Assembly: GCA_020444425.1 (NCBI GenBank)
Contig: JAHLLB010000004.1
Span: 62,001-126,000 of the forward strand
DNA length: 64,000 nt
Direction: 5' to 3'
From: a bacterium
GTDB lineage: Bacteria > Electryoneota > Electryoneia > Electryoneales > Electryoneaceae
Below, one piece after another: positions 50,974 through 59,484 of the stretch (position 1 is the first letter of the stretch; every line of letters begins with the position of its first letter). The position numbers and the translations under genes are program-made. Below the pieces are notes generated by a model, which was given only the letters and a program-made list of their open reading frames with translations, was not told the DNA's origin and did not search any database.

Positions 50974-51061
50974 CAGGTATGAGGTATGAGGTGTGAGGTA
51001 TGAGACAAGCAATGGACAACACCTCAAACCAGAGATGAGCTGTGAGCGATGAGCTACTGAT
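50974..51061. repeat. Heptamer arrays GAGGTAT and GATGAGC (plus sense)
   Basis: caggtat, gaggtat, gaggtgt, gaggtat, gagacaa (50974-51008) and gatgagc, tgtgagc, gatgagc, tactgat (51034-51061). Confidence 0.8.
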
Positions 51062-51076
51062 AACAGCAACACCCGA

Positions 51077-51102
51077 TTACCACGGACTTACGTCCGTGGT
51101 AA
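51077..51102. repeat. Dispersed palindrome, family A
   Basis: TTACCACGGAC/GTCCGTGGTAA around TTAC. Confidence 0.85.
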
Positions 51103-51143
51103 ACGAACCAAACGATGATCACGAGCCTGTATCGCCCGATAAT

Positions 51144-51167
51144 CCCTGCTGGCAAAGCCATCAGGGG
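51144..51167. repeat. Dispersed hairpin, family C (inverted copy)
   Basis: CCCTGCTGGC-AAA-GCCATCAGGGG, then CACAT. Confidence 0.8.
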
Positions 51168-51180
51168 CACATCTCACCCG

Positions 51181-51278
51181 CAGCCCGCAGCCCGTAGCCC
51201 TTAGCCCGGAGATCGCAGCCCTTAGCCCGCAGCCCATCTTTTGCTCATCGCTCATCACTCACAACTCATCACTGAATT
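51181..51278. repeat. Heptamer array, 14 units (minus sense)
   Basis: cagcccg, cagcccg, tagccct, tagcccg, gagatcg, cagccct, tagcccg, cagccca, tcttttg, ctcatcg, ctcatca, ctcacaa, ctcatca, ctgaatt in one unbroken phase; the last unit touches the permease stop codon. Confidence 0.9.
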
Positions 51279-53638
51279 CATTCATACCGCAACGCCTTCG
51301 CCGGCTTGCTCAGCGCGGCACGGAGAGTGGTTGCGGCCATCACCAGCCACGCTATCGCCAGCACGATCAACGCTGCCAGCAGGTTCAACCCCCAGTTGAC
51401 CGGCACCCGATAGGCAAATCCAGACAGCCAGCGGTGCATGAACAACCACGCTACCGGCCACGCAATCAGGTTCGCCAACAGTACCGGCCTGACAAAATCT
51501 GCGGTCAGCAGTAAGACAATTCGTCCGGCATCTGCACCAAGCACTTTGCGGATTCCAATCTCACGGGTGCGCTGCTGTGTCGACCAGGCTGCAAGACCAA
51601 ACAATCCGAGGGCGGCGACAACAATCGCCAAACCCGAAAAGAGCCCGAGCAAATTCGCCAGTTTCTGTTCGCGACGGTAGTCCAGCTCCATCCACTCGTT
51701 GAGGAAGTGATACTCAAACGCCAGCCAGGGATCAAACGACTTCCACACTGTTTCCAGCGCCGCCAGGGTGGAGCTCATCGAATCTGAGGAAAGCTTGAGT
51801 GCAACATACCGGTGGTGCCAGCCGACGTCGTCACGGCCAAGGATAAAGACAACGGGTTCAATCGCGTGACGCAACGGCTGAAAATGGAAGTTGCGCACGA
51901 CTCCGACAATCTCACCTTCCTGTCCGCTGACATCGACGCGCGGGTCCTCGAGCACATCTATACCCAGCTTCTCAAGTGCCGCTTCGTTGACGAGGAATGC
52001 CTGATCCTGATCCGTCGAGAAATCGTGTGAGAAATTCCGGCCCCACGCCAAATTCAGTCCCATCGTCGGCAGGTAGTCCTCGTCCACGTGTAACGCGAAG
52101 ATGGGCACCTGCTCATCCTCTCCCATCGCTGGCGTGTGAATATTCCAGATGCCACCGTTTTGTCGACCCAGCACACGGCCATGGAGACTGGCGGCCTCAA
52201 CTCCGGGAACCTTGAGGAACGCATCCCGGATTTCGAACGCCTTTCCGGTAACGGCCTCTCCCTGTAGCGGGACATAGAGGATTTTGTCACGATCAAAGCC
52301 AGGATCCATCGTCAGCAAGTGATTGTGCTGGCGCAGTACAGTAATCGTACTCAGGATCAACGCGATCGTGACCGCAAACTGCACCACCACCAGCCCGCGA
52401 CGGACATACGCTCCACTGTTACGGCTGCTGATCCCGGCCTTAAGCACCCGGACCGGTTTGAACGACGAGAGAAACAACGCCGGGTAACTACCCGAAAGTA
52501 AACCGACAACCAGACCGACACTGAGTACAGTGGCCGTGAGTTCGGTAGGAGTCAGGTGCAATGCCTCACGAAACGGGATGCCGACCATGACCTCAAACCA
52601 TGGCAGCGCAAGCTCAAGCATTAACAACGCGAGAGCGACTGCAATCAGGCTCACCAGCATCGATTCGCCAAGAAACTGACCGATGAGATCACGCCGGCTG
52701 CTGCCCAGCACCTTCCGGACACCAATTTCCCGCGACCGTTTCAGGCTGCGCGCAGTGGCCAGGTTCATGTAGTTGATGCAGGCGACCAGCAGGGTGAATA
52801 GCGCAATCAGGGCGAACATGCGAATTCCACTGTAGTCACCCTTGAGGTGCATGTCCTCGAGCGGCCGGAGAAAGGCCTCAAACTGTTGCCGTTTCTCCGC
52901 GCCTGCCTTGTCCAGTAGATAAGCGTTCAGCCCCGCTTCGAAAGACGTCACCTCACCGGCGTCACTAAACTCGAGGAAGGTCTGGTTGTTATGGGGAAAC
53001 CAGTCCGCGGCGTACTCAGGATATTTGGACAGCACCGTCTCAAAACTGATGATGTAGTCAAAGTAAAATTGCGAATTCTCCGGGATGTTTTCGTAAACCG
53101 CATCGACTCGTACTTCCGTGTCGTCACTGAAGGTCATCGACTTGCCAACCGGATTCTCATCTCCGAAGAATTTGCCAGCCGCATCCCGTGACAACGCAAT
53201 GGTGTTCGGTTCGGAGAGGGCCTGTCCAGCCTTTCCATGCAACAGCGGGATATCGAACATCTCGAAGAAGGATGCTTCACCGTAATTGAAATAGCCGACC
53301 AGTTTCGTCTCATTCGCCTGCAAGGTGTAGTACCCGATCGGCATGATGCGGGTCTGATTCACAACTGCCGGAAAATCCGCAACAATGGACGGTCCCATTG
53401 GCAGCGAGGACCACGGAATCTCCTGCCAATTGCCTCCGCCCCAATCCTGCAGCTCCTCCAGGGCATACAGGCGGTCGCTTTTTGTGTGGAAGGTATCGTA
53501 GCTCAGCTCGAAACGGATGTACAACACAAGCAGCATCGCCGCCGCGATCCCAACCGCGAATCCGGTCACGTTGATCACGCTGTACAACCGGCCACGCAGC
53601 AGACTGCGCATCGCGAGCTTGAGATAGTTGATCCACAT
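51278..53638 (-). CDS. MacB/FtsX-type ABC transporter permease D
   Basis: 786 aa from ATG 53638 (GGGGGA upstream). N-terminal membrane helix (LLRGRLYSVINVTGFAVGIA), a periplasmic MacB_PCD-like domain, a three-helix FtsX core with the conserved ARSLKRSREIGVRKVLGSSR coupling segment, then a repeat of the same plan (second helix near 410-430, second periplasmic domain, and TREIGIRKVLGADAGR in the last core). This double-FtsX form is typical of FCB-type export permeases. Partner ATPases are the two at 58.7 and 62.2 kb. Substrate unknown. Last of the four permeases in transcription order. Confidence 0.9.
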   Translation of the reverse strand: MWINYLKLAMRSLLRGRLYSVINVTGFAVGIAAAMLLVLYIRFELSYDTFHTKSDRLYALEELQDWGGGNWQEIPWSSLPMGPSIVADFPAVVNQTRIMPIGYYTLQANETKLVGYFNYGEASFFEMFDIPLLHGKAGQALSEPNTIALSRDAAGKFFGDENPVGKSMTFSDDTEVRVDAVYENIPENSQFYFDYIISFETVLSKYPEYAADWFPHNNQTFLEFSDAGEVTSFEAGLNAYLLDKAGAEKRQQFEAFLRPLEDMHLKGDYSGIRMFALIALFTLLVACINYMNLATARSLKRSREIGVRKVLGSSRRDLIGQFLGESMLVSLIAVALALLMLELALPWFEVMVGIPFREALHLTPTELTATVLSVGLVVGLLSGSYPALFLSSFKPVRVLKAGISSRNSGAYVRRGLVVVQFAVTIALILSTITVLRQHNHLLTMDPGFDRDKILYVPLQGEAVTGKAFEIRDAFLKVPGVEAASLHGRVLGRQNGGIWNIHTPAMGEDEQVPIFALHVDEDYLPTMGLNLAWGRNFSHDFSTDQDQAFLVNEAALEKLGIDVLEDPRVDVSGQEGEIVGVVRNFHFQPLRHAIEPVVFILGRDDVGWHHRYVALKLSSDSMSSTLAALETVWKSFDPWLAFEYHFLNEWMELDYRREQKLANLLGLFSGLAIVVAALGLFGLAAWSTQQRTREIGIRKVLGADAGRIVLLLTADFVRPVLLANLIAWPVAWLFMHRWLSGFAYRVPVNWGLNLLAALIVLAIAWLVMAATTLRAALSKPAKALRYE

Positions 53639-53723
53639 TGATCCATCCCCCAATCTCTATCACCTTATATGGGTCAGCGTCCGCAAGTTGATAATACACC
53701 CACTTCAATCCCCGCCAACCGCT

Positions 53724-53779
53724 GTCCGCAGCCCGCAGTCCATCTATTGCTCACCACACATCACTCGTCACTCACCATC
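53724..53779. repeat. Heptamer array, 8 units (minus sense)
   Basis: gtccgca, gcccgca, gtccatc, tattgct, caccaca, catcact, cgtcact, caccatc, ending four bases from the permease C stop. On the minus strand it reads like the array at 51181-51278. Confidence 0.75.
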
Positions 53780-53782
53780 GTT

Positions 53783-56179
53783 TTACTCGTAGCGCAACGC
53801 CATCGCCGGGCGCAACCGCACCGCCTTGACGGCCTGCAAGCCAACGGTCAACAGTGCCAGCAGCAACGTCCCCACCGCAGCCGCCGGAAATACCCACCAC
53901 GGCCACGGCGCACGGTAAGCAAACGTCTCAAACCACTTCGACATCAGCCAGTAGGTCGCCGGCCACGCGATCACGTTCGCCAGCAACACCAGAATCGCAA
54001 ACTCGCGCGTCAGCAATCCGAAGATCCGGCCTTCGCTGGCACCCAGCACCTTGCGCACCGCAATCTCACGGGTCCGCCGTCCCGTCGAGAACGCCGCCAG
54101 GCCAAGAATGCCGAGGCAGGCGATCAATACCGCGACGATGCTGAACGCCTGGAACAGGTGAGCCTGACGCTCTTCGGCGCGGAACATGCTGTCGAAGTTT
54201 TCGTCGAGGAAGACGTAGTCAAGCGGCCGGTCAGGGAAACGTTCGTCCCAGACCGCCTCAAGTTCCTGCACAAAAGCATGTGCATCGGGACGGTTGTAAC
54301 GTATGCTGACAAGGCTGAAGCCGGGACCGAGATTCACCAGCAGCATCGGCTCAATCTGAGTGTGCAACGAGGAGAAGTGATAGTCGCGGATCAAGCCGAT
54401 CACGGTGAACGTGATGTTACCAAACCCCCTGACCGTCTTGCCGATCGGATCGTCCCAGCCAAACTGCCGTACAGCGGCCTCATTCATCAGCATCACGCCG
54501 GTGGTGTCGCCGTCCCGCCAGCGATCGGTGGTCAGCTCCGGATCAAAGAAACGCCCATCCAGCACCTCCCAGCCGAACACCTTGTCACCACCCGCGCTGA
54601 CCGAATTCCAGTTGATCACGCGTGAACGGTCGCTTCCTTCCGGTACGAAACCGGAGGAGGATCCGCCACGGCTGGGGACACGTGAACTCAACGCGTAGTC
54701 GACAACACCGGGTACTTTGCTGAATGCGTTCAGGTGATCTTCGTAGTTGTCCCAGAATCCCTGGTCCGGAATCGGCATCACCAGCACGTTTTCCTTATCG
54801 AAGCCCAACGGCTTCGTCAGACCGTACTGCAACTGGGCGTACACCACCCCAGTCGCGATAATCAGCCCGATCGAGATGGCAAACTGAAAGACAACCAGAA
54901 CACGACGCAGCCGTCCACCGCCCATCGTCGAACGGCTGTCCGCAGATTTCAGTACCGTCACCGGTTTGAAAGACGACAGCACCACCGCCGGGTACAATCC
55001 GGCCAGAATGCCCACCGCCGCACCAAGACCGAGCAGCATCCAGGTCGCGAAACTGCCGCTGAACACGTTGAATTCAAGCGCGCGGCCAGACACGTCCGCG
55101 AACCACGGTCCAGCCAACTCCACCACCAACGCCGCAAGCAGCATTGCGAAGAAAGACACCAGCAGCGATTCACCGAGGAACTGGAAGATCAGTTCACGTT
55201 TCCGCGCACCGGACACCTTGCGCAATCCCACTTCACGAGCGCGCGTGATCGCGCGTGCGGTGGACAGGTTCATGAAGTTGATGCACGCCAGCAGCAGGAT
55301 GAAGACACCGACCGCGCCGAGCGCGTACACGTTGTTCATACTGCTTTTGCCGGGATTGATATCGATTTCGATGTGTTCCGAATTCAGGTGCATATCATTC
55401 AACGGCTGCACCCAGAATTCGAGTTCCGCCCAGTCGCCATGGCGGTGATACGCTTCTGTCACCTTGGACGCCAACGTGTCCATATTTACCGGAGCGACGA
55501 GCTTCAGGTAGGTCGCGAGAAAGTTCGAACCCCAGTCGTCAAGATTCTCTCGTTGGTCATCGAGACCAGCGTCGAACGGAAACAACATGGCATACTTCAA
55601 ATGGGTATCCGGGGGAGGATCCTCTGAGATCGCGGTGACCACCACATCCCGCTGGTTGTTGACCCGCAGAATCTGACCGATCGGATTCTCGTCCGCTTCG
55701 AAATACCGGTCACGCGCCTCTTCGGTCAACACGACCGCATCCCGGCGCGTCAGAGCAGTTTCCGGATCACCCTGCAGCAGTTTGAACGAAAACACCTGGA
55801 AGAAGCTGGAGTCGACATACGCGGTCGAACTTTCGTACAACCGCTTTTCGCCACGCATCAGCACCGGCGCGCGCCAACCGTGCATGACGCGCGTCATCGT
55901 CTCAAATTCCGGCAACTCTTCAACCAGCATCGGGCCGAGCGGTGCCATGGTCACAGCGACATCGGTACGTTCATCGCCGCCAAAGTCCTGCAATTCGACC
56001 GGCCGCACGATTAAATCGCTGTTGTCGTGCCAGCGATCCCAGCGCAGGTCGACGCGAACGAAGCTGAAAATCAGCAGCGCCACCGCCATCCCGAGCGCCA
56101 GCCCAAGAACGTTGAGCAGCGAATAACCCTTCTGGCGCATCAAATTGCGCCACGCAATCGTCATGTAGTTGCGAAACAT
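53783..56179 (-). CDS. MacB/FtsX-type ABC transporter permease C
   Basis: 798 aa; ATG 56179 after GGAGGAG. Same double-FtsX plan: opening MFRNYMTIAWRNLMRQKGYS, helix LLNVLGLALGMAVALLIFSF, first coupling segment TRAREVGLRKVSGARKRELI, second TREIAVRKVLGASEGR. The large periplasmic domains (about 50-270 and 440-640) carry no catalytic motif. Paralogue of the permeases on both sides; gap to permease B is 27 bases, so the two are certainly co-transcribed. Confidence 0.9.
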   Translation of the reverse strand: MFRNYMTIAWRNLMRQKGYSLLNVLGLALGMAVALLIFSFVRVDLRWDRWHDNSDLIVRPVELQDFGGDERTDVAVTMAPLGPMLVEELPEFETMTRVMHGWRAPVLMRGEKRLYESSTAYVDSSFFQVFSFKLLQGDPETALTRRDAVVLTEEARDRYFEADENPIGQILRVNNQRDVVVTAISEDPPPDTHLKYAMLFPFDAGLDDQRENLDDWGSNFLATYLKLVAPVNMDTLASKVTEAYHRHGDWAELEFWVQPLNDMHLNSEHIEIDINPGKSSMNNVYALGAVGVFILLLACINFMNLSTARAITRAREVGLRKVSGARKRELIFQFLGESLLVSFFAMLLAALVVELAGPWFADVSGRALEFNVFSGSFATWMLLGLGAAVGILAGLYPAVVLSSFKPVTVLKSADSRSTMGGGRLRRVLVVFQFAISIGLIIATGVVYAQLQYGLTKPLGFDKENVLVMPIPDQGFWDNYEDHLNAFSKVPGVVDYALSSRVPSRGGSSSGFVPEGSDRSRVINWNSVSAGGDKVFGWEVLDGRFFDPELTTDRWRDGDTTGVMLMNEAAVRQFGWDDPIGKTVRGFGNITFTVIGLIRDYHFSSLHTQIEPMLLVNLGPGFSLVSIRYNRPDAHAFVQELEAVWDERFPDRPLDYVFLDENFDSMFRAEERQAHLFQAFSIVAVLIACLGILGLAAFSTGRRTREIAVRKVLGASEGRIFGLLTREFAILVLLANVIAWPATYWLMSKWFETFAYRAPWPWWVFPAAAVGTLLLALLTVGLQAVKAVRLRPAMALRYE

Positions 56180-56206
56180 GTCCGGCTCCTCCCCCGGGAA
56201 ACGGTT

Positions 56207-58630
56207 TTACTCGTATCGCAGCGCGTGCGCGGGATTGCGCGTCGCAGTGCGTAAAGACAGCAGCACAATCGTGAGCCAGCTCATGACCAGCAGCGACAGT
56301 GTGACTACGACAAACACCAGCGGATTCAGATCGATCCGATACGCGAATCCTTCCAGCCAACGCTGAGCCGCAAACCAGCCCAGCGGCCACGCCAGCAGCG
56401 TCGCGACCAGAATCAGAATCGAGAATTCACGAGCCATCAACGTGAGGATCTGCGGCACCGTCGCGCCGAGCACCTTACGCACACCGATTTCCTTCGTGCG
56501 CCGCGCGACAGCCAGCGACACCAGTCCGAACAGACCCATCGCCGCGATCAACACCGTTAATCCGGACGCTACACGGACAACGCCACTCAACGTGCGTTCG
56601 TTCTGGTAGTACGCATTCAGTCGCGACTCAAGGAATTCCGGCGCGAATGGCATCTCCGGCGCGACCTGGTGCCAGATACCTTCCAGCGTTCGCATTGTGC
56701 CGGCGATGTCGCTGCCGTCCAGCCTTACCAGCAGTTCATTTCGCACACCGCTGTAGTTGACCACATCATTGATGCCGGGCGCGAGCGCGGTGTGTTCGAC
56801 GAACAGCACCAACGGCTCGACCTCGTTGTGCAGACTCTGGAAATTGAAATCCTGCACCACGCCGATGACTTCGTGTGCGTCCATCTCCGAACAAGGCAGG
56901 CGTTGACCAAGTGGGTCATCCCAGCCCATGAAACGAACCATCGCCTCGTTGACGATAATTCCGCTGACAAAGTCGCCGGGGCGGTCCTGCGAGTATTCCC
57001 GTCCCGCGACGAGCTGCAGATCCATCGTCTCGAACAGGTCCGGGTCGATGCTGTTCGCGTACACCTGCATGAACTGGCCATCATCGGTATCGAACCCGAC
57101 CTGGCCCCAGACCCCGCCGAACGTGTTGGACACCGCGCTGACTTGTAGTACGCCGGGTTCCTGCAGCGCCCTTGCGCGGAAACGTTCGAGCAGATCCGCC
57201 GCCACGTCCCGCGAACGAGTGCTGCTGCTGAGGTTCACCACCTGCTCGCCCTGGTAGCCGAGGTCACGGTTGAGCAGGAACTGCAACTGCTGGCCCATCA
57301 GGATCGTGCCGATCAACAACAGCGCCGCGAGGCTGTACTGTAGCACCACCAGTCCGCGAATGAACCGGCTGCCACCACCGACGGAAGCCTGTCCCTTCAG
57401 CACCCGATGCGGGTTGTAGCGTGCGAGCACTACCGCTGGATACAGTCCCGAACTGATCCCGATCAACAGCACCAAAGCGAGTAGAATGCCGCCGATGAGC
57501 GGGTCGAGACTTAGCATCAACTCCCGTCCGGCGACGTTGTTGAACCACGGCAACGCCAGTTCCGCCAACACCCACGCAACCGGTACCGCCAGCGCCGCAA
57601 GCAGCAGTGATTCGCTTAAAAACTGACGTCGCAACTGGCTGCCCGCCGCGCCCATCACCTTGCGCAACCCGACTTCTTTCGAGCGCGTGACCGAGCGGCC
57701 GAGCGCGAGGCTGGTGTAATTCACCGAGGCAACTATCAGGATCAGCAACGCGATCCCGAGCAGGATCCGGCTATACACTGGACTGCTGGTGCCAAGCTCC
57801 GGGCTGGCGAACTGCGAATGCAGGTGGATATCCGTGATCGGCAGGTATTCATACCACAACCCGCCCTCACCGAACATCCCGGCGAAGTCGTTGGCCTCAT
57901 ACATCGCCTGTAGCGCCTGATCGAGCTGGGCCGTCGACGCGCCTTCCTGCAGCAGCACGTACGTCTTCGGCCAGACGATCATCCACATCGTCATCCAGTC
58001 GGCCTGAGCGATGCGATGAATCACATCGAACGGCACGAGGATCTGATAGTCGATACTCGATGTCGCCGGCGGATCAACGGTGACACCGGTGACGGTGAAT
58101 TCCGCCTCCTCACCGTCCAGCTCCAGCAGCACTGTATCGCCAACCCATGGACCGGTCCCGAGCAGCCGTTCCGCCACTGACTCGGACAGAACCACACCGC
58201 TCAAGTTCTGTAGCGGGTTTGCCGAGGCCGATTCCAACAGCTCGAAACTGAAGACATCGAAGAACGAGTCGTCCACATAGGTCAGCTTGACGTCAAACGC
58301 TTCCGTGCCTACCCGCGCCTGGGTGTTCCAGTCCGTCAACCGCACAACGTGCTCAACCGCCGCGCTCTGTTCTGCCAGCGATGGACCGAGGACGAACGGC
58401 GTTGACGTTGACCCGAATTCGTCACGGTCCGGCGGATTTTCATGCTGGTTCAGCAGGTAGAGACGATCCGCATTCGTGTGGAATCGGTCGTAACTGTATT
58501 CTTCCACGACGAACAACGCGACCAGCAGCGACAACGCGATCGCGACTGACAATCCGAGCAGGTTGATCCCGGCGTACAGCTTCTGCCGCCAGAGAACACG
58601 CAGGGCGATGGTGATGATGTTACGAAACAT
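56207..58630 (-). CDS. MacB/FtsX-type ABC transporter permease B
   Basis: 807 aa from ATG 58630; the longer frame to 58717 adds a charged stretch before the canonical MFRNIITIALRVLWRQKLYA start and has no ribosome binding site. Coupling segments VTRSKEVGLRKVMGAAGSQ and RRTKEIGVRKVLGATVPQ mark the two FtsX cores; LLGLSVAIALSLLVALFVV is the first membrane helix. Same organisation as permeases A, C and D, but divergent enough that duplication is old. A family A palindrome lies in its leader (58680). Confidence 0.9.
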   Translation of the reverse strand: MFRNIITIALRVLWRQKLYAGINLLGLSVAIALSLLVALFVVEEYSYDRFHTNADRLYLLNQHENPPDRDEFGSTSTPFVLGPSLAEQSAAVEHVVRLTDWNTQARVGTEAFDVKLTYVDDSFFDVFSFELLESASANPLQNLSGVVLSESVAERLLGTGPWVGDTVLLELDGEEAEFTVTGVTVDPPATSSIDYQILVPFDVIHRIAQADWMTMWMIVWPKTYVLLQEGASTAQLDQALQAMYEANDFAGMFGEGGLWYEYLPITDIHLHSQFASPELGTSSPVYSRILLGIALLILIVASVNYTSLALGRSVTRSKEVGLRKVMGAAGSQLRRQFLSESLLLAALAVPVAWVLAELALPWFNNVAGRELMLSLDPLIGGILLALVLLIGISSGLYPAVVLARYNPHRVLKGQASVGGGSRFIRGLVVLQYSLAALLLIGTILMGQQLQFLLNRDLGYQGEQVVNLSSSTRSRDVAADLLERFRARALQEPGVLQVSAVSNTFGGVWGQVGFDTDDGQFMQVYANSIDPDLFETMDLQLVAGREYSQDRPGDFVSGIIVNEAMVRFMGWDDPLGQRLPCSEMDAHEVIGVVQDFNFQSLHNEVEPLVLFVEHTALAPGINDVVNYSGVRNELLVRLDGSDIAGTMRTLEGIWHQVAPEMPFAPEFLESRLNAYYQNERTLSGVVRVASGLTVLIAAMGLFGLVSLAVARRTKEIGVRKVLGATVPQILTLMAREFSILILVATLLAWPLGWFAAQRWLEGFAYRIDLNPLVFVVVTLSLLVMSWLTIVLLSLRTATRNPAHALRYE

Positions 58631-58679
58631 GGATATCCCAGTTATACGGCGCGATCCATCAAAACAACAGCCTTCATTT

Positions 58680-58699
58680 CCACGGACGTAAGTCCGTGG
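58680..58699. repeat. Dispersed palindrome, family A
   Basis: CCACGGAC-GTAA-GTCCGTGG, between permease B and the ATPase stop at 58729. Confidence 0.85.
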
Positions 58700-58728
58700 T
58701 AATGCTTTCGGCCTCAACTTTTACCCTG

Positions 58729-59484
58729 CTATCCCAGTTTGTCACCCACCACTTCTACCCGTTCAATCCGCCCGTCGAGCAGGTGGATGATGCGGTGGCC
58801 GTAACGAGCTTTGACCTCGTCGTGCGTCACCTGCACGATGGTCGTGCCCTCCTCCCGATTCAGCTGCGCGAGCATTTCCATGATCTCCGTGCCCTGCTTG
58901 CTGTTCAGGTTGCCGGTCGGTTCGTCTGCGAATATCACCTTGGGACGGGTGATCAACGCCCGCGCCACCGCCACCAGCTGCTGCTGGCCGCCGGACAACT
59001 GGTGCGGGAACAGGTCCTTCTTCGCGACAATGTTGAACCGGTCGAGGGTGTCGTTGACCAGGCCCTTGCGTTCGCTGCTTTTCACCTTCTTGTACAGCAG
59101 CGGCGTCTCGAGGTTTTCGTACACCGTGAGGTCGTCGATCAGGTGATACGCCTGGAAGATGAAGCCGACGTGTTCCCGGTGCAGTGCGGTGCGGCGCTTC
59201 TCATTGAAGCGGTGCACCGGCTCGTTGAGGAACAGGTACTGGCCCTGGTTCGCTTCGTCGAGCATGCCGAGGATGTGCAGCAACGTCGACTTGCCCGCGC
59301 CGGACGGCCCCATGATCGAGAGGAACTCGCCGTCTGCGATGCCCAGTGTGACATCCTGCAGCACGTATGTCTTGACGAAATTGTTGGCGTAATACTTAAA
59401 CAGATCAATCACTTCGATGAGCGGTTGGTCGTGTTTCAGGCCCACCGCGCCGGCTTTGCTGTCCATGGTCATCGTTTCACTCAT
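58729..59484 (-). CDS. ABC transporter ATP-binding protein (MacB/LolD type)
   Basis: 251 aa. Walker [10 protein letters not shown] (59-67), Q-loop [17 protein letters not shown], signature [15 protein letters not shown], Walker [14 protein letters not shown] and switch His in VTHDE. The N-terminal 20 residues are an extension before the usual start of the fold. ATG 59484 overlaps the stop of permease A by eight bases, so translation is probably coupled; GGAGA lies nine bases upstream inside that gene. It powers one or more of the neighbouring permeases by a mechanotransmission mechanism (MacB family knowledge). Confidence 0.95.
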   Translation of the reverse strand: MSETMTMDSKAGAVGLKHDQPLIEVIDLFKYYANNFVKTYVLQDVTLGIADGEFLSIMGPSGAGKSTLLHILGMLDEANQGQYLFLNEPVHRFNEKRRTALHREHVGFIFQAYHLIDDLTVYENLETPLLYKKVKSSERKGLVNDTLDRFNIVAKKDLFPHQLSGGQQQLVAVARALITRPKVIFADEPTGNLNSKQGTEIMEMLAQLNREEGTTIVQVTHDEVKARYGHRIIHLLDGRIERVEVVGDKLG

